Below, in pieces: positions 9,966 to 18,698 of a stretch of 64,000 nucleotides of DNA. Origin of the DNA: Thermohalobaculum sp963721105. Lineage in GTDB: Bacteria; Pseudomonadota; Alphaproteobacteria; Rhodobacterales; Rhodobacteraceae. The stretch covers positions 468,706 to 532,705 of the forward strand of contig CAVRHY010000005.1 of the NCBI GenBank assembly GCA_963721105.1, written 5' to 3'. Made by a program: the position numbers and the translations under genes. The notes beneath the pieces were generated by a model. It saw nothing but the letters and a program-made list of their open reading frames with translations. It was not told the origin of the DNA and did no database searches. Each line of letters starts with the position of its first letter. The first letter of the stretch is position 1.

Positions 9966-11195
9966 ATGGCCCGCCCGTCTCCCCTTCTGTCGAACGCCGC
10001 AATCGTCATCATCGCCGGCTCGGTGGTCCTGACGCTCAGCTTCGGCATCCGATCCGTGTTCGGCATCATGCTCGACCCGATCTCCGAAAGCTTCGGCTGG
10101 CCGCGCGAGGTGTTCTCTCTGTCGATGGCCATCGGCATGGTGATGATGGGCGTCGGCCAGCCGATCTTCGGCTGGATCGCCGACTGGTACGGCGACCGCC
10201 CGGCGATCTGGCTCGGCTTCGTGCTCTACCTGGCCGGCATGCTGCTGATGACCTTCGGCCAGTCGCCGCTGGCGATGCACATGGGCGCCGGCGTGCTGGT
10301 CGGCATGGGCATCGCCGGCACCTCGTTCGGGCTGATCCTGTCGGTCGTCGGCCGCGCCGTGCCCGAGGAGCGCCGCGGCCAGGCGATGGCGCTGACGGCG
10401 GCCTTCGGCTCGCTCGGCCAGATGGCGCTGCCGGCGGTCGCCGGGGCGCTGGTGCAGGCCTATGGCTGGCAGATGGCGAGCCTCGCGATGACCGCGCTCC
10501 TGCTGCCGATGGTCGCCTGCATCCCCTTCCTCAAGGCACGCATCCCGCCCTCGGCGGCATCGGCCAGCGACACCCTGGCGACCGGCGCCCTGCTGCGCCG
10601 CGCCTTCGGGCACTCGTCCTACGTGCTGCTGACCGCCGGCTTCTTCGTCTGCGGCTTTCACGTCGCGTTCATCTCGGCGCACTTCCCGGCCTATGTCGCC
10701 GAGATGTGCGGCACGCCGGGCCGCCCGGCCACCGAGCTCGGCGCGGCGACGCTGTCGATCGTCGGCCTGGCCAACTTCTTCGGCACGCTGATCATCGGCC
10801 GGCTGGGCACGCATTTCCCGAAGCCCTACATCCTGTCGGCGATCTACGCGCTCAGGGCGCTGGTGATCGCCATCTTCATCTCGCTGCCGGTGACGCCCGC
10901 CTCGGTGATCGTCTTCGCCTTCGCGATGGGGACGCTCTGGCTGACGACGGTGCCGCTGACCTCGGCCCTGGTGGCGACGATGTTCGGCCCGCGCCATGTC
11001 GGCACGCTGTTCGGCCTCGTGCTGCTCAGCCACCAGGTCGGCAGTTTCCTCGGCGTCTACCTGGGCGGCCGGGTCTACGACCTGACCGGCAGCTACGACC
11101 TTGTCTGGTACGCGGCGATCGCGCTCGGCATCTTCTCGGCGATCATCCACCTGCCCGTGCGCGAGCGCGCCTGGAGCGCGCCGCTACCGGCATGA
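9966..11195 (+). CDS. MFS transporter
   Basis: 409-aa major facilitator protein with about twelve hydrophobic segments. The family loop motif between helices 2 and 3 is recognisable (GWIADWYGDRPAIWLG), and VPEERRGQAMALTAAFGSLG matches the helix-4/5 region. ATG 9966 has GGAG upstream; the frame stays open further 5' only because of high GC. Substrate unknown. It is monocistronic as far as can be seen, with 177 bases upstream and 450 bases without a gene downstream. Confidence 0.85.
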   Translation: MARPSPLLSNAAIVIIAGSVVLTLSFGIRSVFGIMLDPISESFGWPREVFSLSMAIGMVMMGVGQPIFGWIADWYGDRPAIWLGFVLYLAGMLLMTFGQSPLAMHMGAGVLVGMGIAGTSFGLILSVVGRAVPEERRGQAMALTAAFGSLGQMALPAVAGALVQAYGWQMASLAMTALLLPMVACIPFLKARIPPSAASASDTLATGALLRRAFGHSSYVLLTAGFFVCGFHVAFISAHFPAYVAEMCGTPGRPATELGAATLSIVGLANFFGTLIIGRLGTHFPKPYILSAIYALRALVIAIFISLPVTPASVIVFAFAMGTLWLTTVPLTSALVATMFGPRHVGTLFGLVLLSHQVGSFLGVYLGGRVYDLTGSYDLVWYAAIALGIFSAIIHLPVRERAWSAPLPA

Positions 11196-11647
11196 CGGTC
11201 GGATCGGCCATCCGGACGGTCTGCTGCAACGACGCGACCTTCCGGGCGGGGCCGGGGGCCGGGGGCCGGGCGACGCGGTCCGGGTGCTTGCGGTTGTCCG
11301 CCATGGCGGCAACCTGACCCCGATCACCCACGCGCCCTGGAGCCACGGGAACCTGCCGCCGGTGCTGGTGGCGGCGGCGCGGCGGCGGCGCGCGCAGCGA
11401 CCGCGCGGCTGGCGAGCGGCCTGTTGCAGGTCACGCCCATGATCGGCTCGCGGACACCCGCATCCAGGGCATGCGCAGGGCGGGCCTCCGACCCACCGGG
11501 CACCGGCCCGGGAGGTCCCGCTCGCCCCGACATATTCTTAACGAATATCGACCGTGACCGTCCTTTAGGGGCCAGGGCCCGTAACCCGCTCCTTCACTTT
11601 CCTTGAGATCCGTAACCCCGCGCGGTCCCGCACCGGGGCGGCCCCGT
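11196..11647. other. 452-base region without a supportable gene
   Basis: Lies between the convergent MFS and DksA-like genes. It contains one AT-rich palindrome (11532-11548), listed separately. Open frames on both strands are Arg/Ala/Pro-rich and show no family resemblance. Confidence 0.5.
11532..11548. promoter_or_regulatory. AT-rich perfect inverted repeat, possible operator
   Basis: ATATTC-TTAAC-GAATAT forms six perfect base pairs around five bases in a region that is otherwise about 70% GC. It lies downstream of both convergent neighbours, so it does not sit at an obvious promoter. No regulator can be named. Confidence 0.3.
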
Positions 11648-11962
11648 TCAGGCGCATTTCGCGCAGCGAGCGGCGTGCGGGATGATCTCCAGCCGCTTCG
11701 TCGAAATAGGCTCGCCACAGTTCACGCACTCGCCATAGGCGCCGTCCTCGATCCGGTCGAGCGCGGCCCTGATGGCCCTGAGCTCGGCGACGCCCGAGCT
11801 GCCGAGGCTTTCCAGCACCTCGTCGCCCTCGCGCTCGACGGCGCGCTCCTCGTCGTCCTTGCTCGGCGGCTCCTCCAGCGACTGCTCGAAGCGGTTCAGC
11901 GACTGCTCGAGATAGGCCTGGCGCTCGCGAAGCTGCTTCTCGAAACGCTTGTAGTCGGGCAT
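11648..11962 (-). CDS. DksA/TraR family zinc-finger protein
   Basis: 104-aa protein with an N-terminal coiled coil (about residues 1-50, KRFEKQLRERQAYLEQSLNRF) and a C-terminal TraR/DksA C4 finger (CVNC ... CAKC, 17 residues between the pairs). Family members bind the RNA polymerase secondary channel and modulate initiation, often with ppGpp. The ATG at 11962 has GGAGG nine bases upstream. The open frame extends further 5' only through a direct repeat (11981-12040), which is probably non-coding. It is shorter than E. coli DksA and more like the small DksA-type regulators of alphaproteobacteria. Confidence 0.85.
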   Translation of the reverse strand: MPDYKRFEKQLRERQAYLEQSLNRFEQSLEEPPSKDDEERAVEREGDEVLESLGSSGVAELRAIRAALDRIEDGAYGECVNCGEPISTKRLEIIPHAARCAKCA

Positions 11963-11980
11963 CAGACTGGACCTCCGTGA

Positions 11981-12040
11981 TTGTGTCCGCCTATTGGGCG
12001 CGCATGCTGAATTGTGCCCGCGTATTGGCGCGCATGCTGA
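11981..12040. repeat. Tandem direct repeat upstream of the DksA-like gene
   Basis: Two near-identical 29-30 bp copies: 11981-12010 and 12012-12040, both ending in GCGCGCATGCTGA and differing at a few positions. They lie within 80 bases of the DksA-like start (11962) on its promoter side, so duplicated regulatory sites are possible. Confidence 0.8.
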
Positions 12041-12254
12041 GCACCCGCCTTGACGCAAGTCAACGGCCCTGGGGCCAACCCGCATTGACAGTCGCGTGTC
12101 GCAACGCTAGATCGCCGCCATCCCGGAAGTCGTGTGCTTCCGGTCCCGGGCGCGGCCCGGGATCGCCGCCGGTCAGCGCGTTGCGCCCACCGGCGCCTTA
12201 CGTGTTTGCGCGGGCGCGCCCGCAGGCGGGCCCGATCCCGCCGGAGGAAACGGC

Positions 12255-13763
12255 ATGTTCGAGGCCCTGTCCGACCGTCTCTCGGGCGTGCTCACCCGGC
12301 TCACGGGCAAGGGCGCGCTGACCGAGGAGGACGTGACGACGGCGCTGCGCGAGGTGCGCGTGGCGCTGCTCGAGGCCGACGTCTCGCTGTCGGTCGCGCG
12401 CGATTTCATCAAGGGCGTGCAGGACAAGGCGACCGGCTCGGCCGTGCTGAAATCGGTCACGCCGGGCCAGATGGTCGTCAAGATCGTCCATGACGAGCTG
12501 ATCCGCGTGCTCGCCGGCGACGACCCGGAGCCGGGACGGCTGCGCATCGACGCGCCGCCCGCCACGATCCTGATGGTCGGCCTGCAGGGCTCGGGCAAGA
12601 CGACGACGACGGCAAAGCTCGCCAAGCGCCTGACCGAGCGCGGCCGAAAGCGCGTTCTGATGGCGTCCCTCGACACCAGCCGCCCGGCCGCGATGGAGCA
12701 GCTCGCCGTGCTGGGCACGCAGACCGGCATCGACACGCTGCCGATCGTCCAGGGCCAGACGCCGGTGGCGATCGCCAAGCGGGCGAAGCAGCAGGCGACG
12801 CTCGGCGGCTACGACGTCGTGATGCTCGACACCGCCGGCCGGCTCTCGATCAACGACGAGCTGATGGCCGAGGTCGAGGCCGTGCGCGACGTCGCGGCGC
12901 CGAACGAGACGCTGCTGGTCGTCGACGGCCTGACCGGGCAGGACGCGGTCCACACCGCCGAGAACTTCGACGGCCGGATCGGCATCACCGGCGTCGTGCT
13001 GACCCGGATGGACGGCGACGGCCGCGGCGGCGCCGCGCTCTCGATGCGCGCCGTCACCGGCAAGCCGATCAAGTTCGTCGGCCTCGGCGAGCGCATGGAC
13101 GCGCTCGAGGAATTCCACGCCGAGCGCATCGCCGGGCGCATCCTCGGCATGGGCGACATCGTCAGCCTGGTCGAGAAGGCGCAGGAGACGCTCGAGGCCG
13201 AGCAGGCCGAGCGGATGATGAAGCGGTTCCAGAAGGGCCGTTTCGACATGAACGACCTCCAGATGCAGCTCGACCAGATGATCCGGATGGGCGGCATGAC
13301 GGGCATCGTCTCGATGCTGCCCGGCATGGGCAAGGTCCAGAAGCAGATGGACGAGGCCGGCGTCGACGACAAGGTGCTCAAGCGCCAGATCGCCATCATC
13401 CAGTCCATGACCAAGCAGGAGCGCAAGCACCCCGACCTGATGAAGGCCAGCCGCAAGGAGCGGGTCGCCAAGGGCTGCGGCCTCGAGGTCCAGGACGTGA
13501 ACCGCCTGCTCAAGATGCACCGCCAGATGGCCGACATGATGAAAAAGGTCGGCAAGATGGGCGGCAAGAAGGGCATGCGCGGCATGCTGGGCCAGATGAT
13601 GGGCAAGGGCGGGATGCCGCCGATGGCCCCGGGCGGCATGGGCGGCATGGCCGGCCCCGGCGCGCCGGGCGGCGGTGGCGCCCTGCCCCCCGGCTTTCCC
13701 GGTGTCGGCGGCGGCGGCCAGGCCCTGCCGCCGGGCCTCGGCGGGTTCGGCAGGAAGAAATGA
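12255..13763 (+). CDS. ffh: Signal recognition particle GTPase Ffh
   Basis: 502-aa SRP54 protein that recognises signal sequences with 4.5S RNA and delivers ribosomes to FtsY. Four-helix N domain from residue 1, then G domain with GLQGSGKTTTTAKLAKRL (G1), DTSRPAAMEQL, DTAGRLSINDEL (G3) and TRMDGDGRGGAALS (G4/G5). The methionine-rich M domain contains MRMGGMTG-like helices, and the tail is Gly/Met/Pro rich. ATG 12255 follows a strong GGAGGAAA. Its TGA overlaps the ATG of the GNAT remnant (ATGA), so ffh heads the run to rplS. Confidence 0.97.
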   Translation: MFEALSDRLSGVLTRLTGKGALTEEDVTTALREVRVALLEADVSLSVARDFIKGVQDKATGSAVLKSVTPGQMVVKIVHDELIRVLAGDDPEPGRLRIDAPPATILMVGLQGSGKTTTTAKLAKRLTERGRKRVLMASLDTSRPAAMEQLAVLGTQTGIDTLPIVQGQTPVAIAKRAKQQATLGGYDVVMLDTAGRLSINDELMAEVEAVRDVAAPNETLLVVDGLTGQDAVHTAENFDGRIGITGVVLTRMDGDGRGGAALSMRAVTGKPIKFVGLGERMDALEEFHAERIAGRILGMGDIVSLVEKAQETLEAEQAERMMKRFQKGRFDMNDLQMQLDQMIRMGGMTGIVSMLPGMGKVQKQMDEAGVDDKVLKRQIAIIQSMTKQERKHPDLMKASRKERVAKGCGLEVQDVNRLLKMHRQMADMMKKVGKMGGKKGMRGMLGQMMGKGGMPPMAPGGMGGMAGPGAPGGGGALPPGFPGVGGGGQALPPGLGGFGRKK

Positions 13764-13933
13764 CCATCCCGACTCTCGAAGCGGAACGACTGCGCCTGCG
13801 CCAGCCGGCGCTGCCGGGCTTCCAGGACCATGCCGCCTGCCCGGCCTCGGACCCCGCCATCCACGAGCGCGGCCCGATGTACGAGCGCGGCGATCTCGTG
13901 TTCCGACACCCCGGCCCGGAGGCCGCAGCATGA
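13760..13933 (+). pseudogene. GNAT acetyltransferase remnant with internal deletion
   Basis: A 57-codon open frame joins a typical GNAT N-terminus (TLEAERLRLRQPALPGF) straight to a typical GNAT C-terminus (GDLVFRHPGPEAA), which closely resembles the tail of the next gene (GTLVFRHPAPGAS). About 110 central residues, including the acetyl-CoA pyrophosphate loop, are absent, so it cannot be an active acetyltransferase. It is joined by ATGA overlaps both to ffh upstream and to the intact GNAT downstream, so coupling is retained. It is probably the relic of a tandem duplication. Confidence 0.7.
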
Positions 13934-14478
13934 ACCTCCCCCTCCTCTCTACCCCGGATCTCGTTGGCGTGCCCATCGTCGAGACCGAGCGCCTGGTGCT
14001 GCGCGCGCCCGCTTCCCGCGATGTCGACGCCTACATCGCCGCGCATGACGAGGAACGCGCCCAATGGATGGGCGGCCATTCCGGGCGCGATGCCGCCTGG
14101 CGCGCCTTCTCCGCCATCACCGGCCACTGGGCACTGCGCGGCTTCGGCCTCTGGGCCGTGACGCGGAAAGGCTCGGAAGCGATCCTCGGCACCGTTGGCT
14201 GCTGGTACCCGGAGGGCTGGCCCGAGCGCGAGATCGGCTGGTTCATCTTCCCGCCCGCCGAGGGCCTGGGGCTAGCCCGCGAGGCGGCGCTCGCCGCCCG
14301 CGACTTCGCCTATAGCCGGCTCGGCTGGGCCACCGCGGTCAGCTACATCCACCCGAAGAACGCCCGCTCGATCGCGCTGGCCGAGCGCCTCGGCGCCGTC
14401 CGCGACGACAAGGCCGCGCGGCCGAAGCCGGAGCTCGGCACCCTCGTCTTCCGCCACCCTGCCCCGGGGGCGTCGTGA
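13930..14478 (+). CDS. GNAT family N-acetyltransferase
   Basis: 182-aa acetyl-CoA-dependent N-acetyltransferase of the RimJ/RimL-like group. VETERLVLRAPASRDVDAYI is the usual first strand/helix, WFIFPPAEGLGLAREAALAA covers the cofactor-binding region and IHPKNARSIALAERLGA is the conserved C-terminal block. ATG 13930 overlaps the stop of the preceding remnant. Substrate is unknown. It lies between ffh and the chorismate mutase/rpsP run, where many relatives have no gene, so it may be a lineage-specific insertion. Confidence 0.85.
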   Translation: MNLPLLSTPDLVGVPIVETERLVLRAPASRDVDAYIAAHDEERAQWMGGHSGRDAAWRAFSAITGHWALRGFGLWAVTRKGSEAILGTVGCWYPEGWPEREIGWFIFPPAEGLGLAREAALAARDFAYSRLGWATAVSYIHPKNARSIALAERLGAVRDDKAARPKPELGTLVFRHPAPGAS

Positions 14479-14569
14479 TGCGGGGGCAGCGGGTGCGGGC
14501 TCGGGGCGGCCACGGCGCGGCGCCCGCCGCGCCGTGGCGCCGCTCACCACCCCATAGCCGGAGACCGTG

Positions 14570-14863
14570 ATGTCCGACGCCGACCGCGCGCAGGCCCTTC
14601 TGGGCGAGCTCCGCCGCTCGATCGACAACCTCGACGCGGTGCTCGTCCACACGCTGGCCGAGCGCTTCCGCTGCACCCAGGCGGTCGGCCGGCTCAAGGC
14701 CGAGCACGACCTGCCGGCGGCCGACCCGGACCGCGAGGCGCGGATGATCGACCGGCTCGAGCGGCTCTCGGCCGACAGCGGGCTCGACCCGGAATTCGCC
14801 AGGAAGTTCATGCGCTTCATCGTCGATGAAGTGATCCACCACCACCAGCAGATGCAGAAATAG
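14570..14863 (+). CDS. Chorismate mutase (AroQ class)
   Basis: 97-aa all-helical AroQ-type enzyme that converts chorismate to prephenate for Phe/Tyr synthesis. The helix-1 pattern LLGELRRSIDNLDAVLVHTLAER provides the Arg and the Asp, RFRCTQAVGRLKAEH supplies the catalytic Arg/Lys region and DPDREARMIDRL follows, all in the expected order. The ATG at 14570 has GGAG upstream; an adjacent GTG one codon earlier is less likely. A position between ffh and rpsP is known in related alphaproteobacteria. Confidence 0.9.
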   Translation: MSDADRAQALLGELRRSIDNLDAVLVHTLAERFRCTQAVGRLKAEHDLPAADPDREARMIDRLERLSADSGLDPEFARKFMRFIVDEVIHHHQQMQK

Positions 14864-14901
14864 CTCCCGACCGGAGCGTCGCCAATTCAAGGAGAGACCT
14901 C

Positions 14902-15370
14902 ATGGCAATGAAGATCAGACTGGCTCGCGGCGGCTCGAAGAAGCGGCCTTTCTACCGCATCGTCGCGACCGACAGCCGCATGCCGCGCGACGGCCGCTAT
15001 CTCGAGCGGCTGGGCACCTACGACCCGCTGCTGCCCCGCGACAACGAGAACCGCGTGAAGATGGACGTCGAGCGCGTCAAGCACTGGCTGGAGAAGGGCG
15101 CCGAGCCGACCGACCGCATCGCCCGCATGCTCGAGGCCGCCGGCCTGCGTCGCGGCCCGCAAGCGCTCGAACCCGAACAAGGCCGTGCCCGGCGAGAAGG
15201 CGAAGAAGCGCGCCGACGAGCGCGACGCCCGCGCCAAGGCTGCCGAGGAGGCCGCGAAGGCGCCCGCCGAGGCGCCGGCCGAGGAAACCCCCGCCGAGGA
15301 GCCGGCCGCCGAGGCGACGGCAGACGCCGCGACCGCCGACGACTCGACCACCGAGCAGGCGGCCGAGTAA
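14902..15370 (+). CDS. rpsP: 30S ribosomal protein bS16 (frameshifted)
   Basis: Ribosomal protein bS16. MKIRLARGGSKKRPFYRIV and DSRMPRDGRYLERLGTYDPL are unmistakable. After EAAGLRR an extra base near 15154 shifts the frame; correcting it joins to ARKRSNPNKAVPGEKAKK and a long Ala/Glu-rich tail, total 155 aa. Alphaproteobacterial bS16 proteins often carry such tails. The ATG at 14902 follows GGAG. As bS16 is essential, a sequence error is the best explanation. First gene of the rpsP-rimM-trmD-rplS operon. Confidence 0.95.
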
Positions 15371-15374
15371 GCCC

Positions 15375-16152
15375 GTGGGCACGCTCGAGGGAAAGGTCGC
15401 GATCGTCACCGGCGCCGGCTCGATGAACGGCATCGGCGCCGCCACGGTGCGCCAGCTGGTCGCCGACGGGGCCACCGTCTACGCCACCGACCGCTCGGCC
15501 GAGGACTGCCGGGCGGTGGCCGAGGCGGCGGGCGCGCGGTCGCGCGCCGTCGACATCACCGACCGCGGCCAGATCGACGCCTGCGTCGCCGCGGTGATGG
15601 CCGAGCATGGCCGGCTCGACATCCTGGTCAACAACGCCGGCGTCGCCGCGGGCGGCAAGCCGTTCCTCGAGATCACCGACGCCGACTGGCAGGCGAGCTT
15701 TTCGGTGAACATCAAGGGCACCGCCGATTTCTGCCAGTCGGCGATCCCGTCAATGCTCGAGCAGCCCGAGAGCTGCATCGTCAACCTCAGCTCGATGGTC
15801 GGCATCGGCGCGCAGCGCGCCTTCGGTGCCTACACCACGTCGAAGCACGCGCTGATCGGCATGACCAAGACGATCGCCGCCGAGTTCGGCCCGCAGGGGC
15901 TGCGCTGCACGGCGGTCTGCCCGGGCTTCATCGCCACCGAGTTCCACGAGGACGTCAACCGCCGTCTCGCCGCCGAGCAGGGGCTCGGCCTCGAGGACCT
16001 TCAAGGCGAAGCGCTACGAGTAGGTGGCGCTGCGCCGCGCCGGCACGCCGGACGAGGTGGCGGCGCTGATCGGCTTCATCTGCGGCCCCGGCGGCTCGTA
16101 CATCACCGGCGTCGCGATGCCCGTCACCGGCGGCGTCCAGCTCGGCCTCTGA
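15375..16152 (+). CDS. Short-chain dehydrogenase/reductase (frameshift plus in-frame stop)
   Basis: Classical SDR: NAD(P)-binding VTGAGSMNGIGAATV, NNAGVA, and the catalytic Ser (VNLSSMVG) with YTTSK (Tyr/Lys). The GTG at 15375 is four bases after the rpsP stop, so it is inserted into the ribosomal operon. Near 16000 an extra base breaks the frame. The corrected frame continues with VALRRAGTPDEVAALIGF and ends VTGGVQLGL at 16152 (258 aa), but it meets a TAG at 16021. It is thus doubly damaged, unlike most other frameshifted genes here, and could be a real pseudogene. Confidence 0.75.
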
Positions 16153-16208
16153 GATGACGCGCCCGGCCTCGCCACAGGCATCTCCTCCCCCGCCGGGGCA
16201 GGGCTAGA

Positions 16209-16721
16209 GTGGCGGCGCCGGTGCCGGGGCGCGACATGGTCTGCGTCGGCGCCATCGCCGGCGCCTTCGGCGTGCGCGGCGAGGCGCGCGTCAAGTCGTT
16301 CTGCACCGACCCCGCCGCCATCGCCGGCTATTCGCCGCTGTCGACCGAGGACGGCCGGACCTTCGACCTCCGCATCACGCGCGAGATCAAGGAGGCCTTC
16401 GCCGCGCGCCTCTCGGGCGTCGAGACGCGCGAGCAGGCCGAGGCGCTGCGCGGCACCCGCCTCTACGCGCCGCGCGACCGGCTGCCGCCGCTGGCCGACG
16501 AGGAGTTCTACCACGCCGACCTGATCGGCCTCGAGGTCGTCGACACAGGCGGCGCGGTGCTCGGCCGCGTCCGCGCGGTGCACGATTTCGGCGCCGGCGA
16601 CGTCATCGAGGTGCTCGGCGAGACCGAGCTGATGCTGCCCTTCACCCGCGCCGTGGTGCCGACGGTCGACCTGGCCGCCGGCCGCCTTGTCGCGGATCTC
16701 GGGGAAGTCGCGGGTGGCTGA
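16209..16721 (+). CDS. rimM: Ribosome maturation factor RimM
   Basis: 170-aa 16S rRNA processing factor that helps assemble the 30S head with uS19. N-terminal barrel: VCVGAIAGAFGVRGEARVKSF; C-terminal PRC-barrel: EEFYHADLIGLEVVDTGGAV and PFTRAVVPTVDLAAGRLV. The GTG at 16209 gives the normal N-terminus. The stop overlaps the trmD start region by several bases, indicating coupling. Confidence 0.95.
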   Translation: MAAPVPGRDMVCVGAIAGAFGVRGEARVKSFCTDPAAIAGYSPLSTEDGRTFDLRITREIKEAFAARLSGVETREQAEALRGTRLYAPRDRLPPLADEEFYHADLIGLEVVDTGGAVLGRVRAVHDFGAGDVIEVLGETELMLPFTRAVVPTVDLAAGRLVADLGEVAGG

Positions 16722-17485
16722 GCCCTTCACCGCGCGCGTCCTCACGCTGTTCCCCGAGGCCTTCCCGGGGACGCTGGGTATCGGGCTGACCGGGCGGGCG
16801 CTGGCCGATGGCGTTATGGCGTCTCGACGTTCTTGACATCCGGGGCTTCGCGCACGATAGACACCGCACCGTCGACGACACCCCCGCTGGCGGGGGGCCG
16901 GGCATGGTGATGCGTGCCGACATCGTCGCGGCGGCTGTGGATGCGGCGCAGGAGCAGGTGCCCCGAGGGGCGCGCTGGCCTGTGCTTTACCTGTCTCCGC
17001 GCGGCCGCCCGCTGACGCAGGCGCGCGCCGAGACACTGGCCGCGGGCGAGGGGCTGACCCTCCTCTGCGGCCGCTACGAGGGCGTCGACCAGCGCGTGCT
17101 GGAGGCGCGCGAGGTCGAGGAGATCTCGGTCGGCGACTACGTGCTGACCGGGGGAGAGCCGGCGGCGATGGTGCTGCTGGACGCGGTGGTCAGGCTGCGG
17201 CCCGGGGTTCTGGGCAACGCCGCCTCGACCGACGAGGAGAGTTTCGCGGGTGGCCTGCTGGAGCACCCGCACTACACGAGGCCCACGACCTGGGAAGGGC
17301 GCGAGATACCGGAGGTTCTGCTCTCCGGCCACCACGCCCGCATCGCCGACTGGCGGCGCGACCGGGCCGGGGAACTGACACGGGAACGGCGTCCCGACCT
17401 CTGGGCGGCCCATCAGGCGGCCGCGGCAGACCCAGAGCAATCGGACGCGCACACCGCCGCGAAGGCGGGCAAGAAGAAGGACTGA
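16714..17485 (+). CDS. trmD: tRNA (guanine-N1)-methyltransferase TrmD (frameshifted)
   Basis: SPOUT-class enzyme making m1G37 in tRNA with SAM, essential for reading-frame maintenance. The N-terminus from GTG 16714 reads AEPFTARVLTLFPEAFPG and then GLTGRALADG; one extra T near 16812 breaks it. The main frame continues WRLDVLDIRGFAHDRHRTVD, GGGPGMVM, the trefoil-knot motif LLCGRYEGVDQRV and ISVGDYVLTGGEPAAMVLLD. Corrected length is 256 aa. The Lys-rich end resembles family tails. It overlaps rimM and is four bases from rplS. Confidence 0.95.
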
Positions 17486-17489
17486 GACC

Positions 17490-17888
17490 ATGAACCTGCT
17501 GCAGCAGCTCGAGGCCGAGCACGTCGCCGAACTGGGCCGCACGATCCCCGACTTCGCGCCGGGCGATACGGTGCGCGTCGGCTACCGCGTGACGGAGGGC
17601 ACCCGCACGCGCGTCCAGAACTACGAGGGCGTCTGCATCGCGCGCAACGGCGGCAAGGGCATCGGCGCCAGCTTCACGGTGCGCAAGATCAGCTTTGGCG
17701 AGGGCGTCGAGCGCGTCTTCCCGCTGCACTCGCCGAACATCGACGCCATTTTCGTGGTGCGCCGCGGCAAGGTCCGCCGCGCCAAGCTCTACTACCTGCG
17801 CCAGCGTCGCGGCAAGTCGGCCCGCATCGTCGAGAAGACGAACTACCGGCCCCGCGAGGACGCCGGCAAGGCGGCCGCCAGCGAGTAA
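17490..17888 (+). CDS. rplS: 50S ribosomal protein bL19
   Basis: 132-aa ribosomal protein at the 30S-50S interface. Diagnostic stretches are DFAPGDTVRVGYRVTEG, VQNYEGVCIARNG, GIGASFTVRKISFGEGVERV and KLYYLRQRRGKSARI. It is the last gene of the ribosomal operon and is intact. Confidence 0.97.
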   Translation: MNLLQQLEAEHVAELGRTIPDFAPGDTVRVGYRVTEGTRTRVQNYEGVCIARNGGKGIGASFTVRKISFGEGVERVFPLHSPNIDAIFVVRRGKVRRAKLYYLRQRRGKSARIVEKTNYRPREDAGKAAASE

Positions 17889-17900
17889 TCCCGGCCCCGC

Positions 17901-17921
17901 CCCCCACCCCGGCGGTGGGGG
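17901..17921 (+). terminator. Possible hairpin at the end of the rplS operon
   Basis: Eight perfect pairs (CCCCCACC / GGTGGGGG) around a CCGGC loop, 12 bases after the rplS stop. There is no T tract, so it may be a processing hairpin rather than an intrinsic terminator. Confidence 0.35.
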
Positions 17922-18698
17922 CCAGCTCTCCCGGCCGATGTGGGTGCGTGCGTGCACGCGCCCTACCCGCTTGAGCCGACGGCCTGCGTTCACCTGACGC
18001 TAACCCTGTCGGCGTATCACCCGGTCCATAGGGCAAGCGGCCGGTCGTGGACGGTTCGCCCCCTGTGCGCGCACGAAGGGGCGCTCCGGTTTCTGGCAGA
18101 CCGGGGGCGCCACCCGCCCCGCAAGGGGCACCCGCGGCCGGCGGGCCGTGCTTCTTCCGTGAGATCCGGGCCGCAGCGCCGCAGGCGCCGGACTTCCGGG
18201 CACGCAGGACAGAGGGCAGGCGCCCTCCGGATCGGTCCGGGGGCGCCCAGGTCCCTCCCCCACCCGAGACCTCCCGACCATCGGAGACCCGGACACCGGG
18301 CGAGCCGCGCCTTGGCGTGTCCGCCCGCCGGGACCGCGCAATTACCCTACTTCCGCATCCGCTCAGACCCAACCGCCCCCCGCGGCTGCCCGACCGTCCT
18401 CCCTGCGCAAGCGGGGATCTGCTGGCGCAGGACCTTCAGGGACCGACCGCGACCCGGCCGGGTCGGAACTCCCGTCGCCGGCCGCCCTTCATCGGAGCTG
18501 CCACGGCATTCCCTGTGGCGATCGGACGCGCCGGGAGCCGGGCCGTGCCCCCTGCTCGTGGCGCAACCGGGCGGCGCCGGCCAGCTTACCGCCAGCTCAC
18601 CGCCAGTTCACCGTGGCGTCAATTGCCCTTGGCTGCGCGACGGGATAAGTCTCCTGCATCCGGCGCCCGCCTCGCGCTGCAACCGGGAGTGCGTACCC
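17922..18698. other. Long non-coding gap between rplS and the M48 protease gene
   Basis: Nearly 780 bases with no supportable gene. Open frames run through because of the GC content but are Pro/Arg/Gly-rich with no family resemblance. Around 18390-18415 there is a degraded copy of the CCCGCGNAAGCGGG palindrome type seen at 62.6-63.2 kb. Confidence 0.5.

Noticed and set aside
17940..18698. N-terminal extension of the M48 protease
   Set aside because: The frame is open only because of GC content; a signal peptide starts at GTG 18699.
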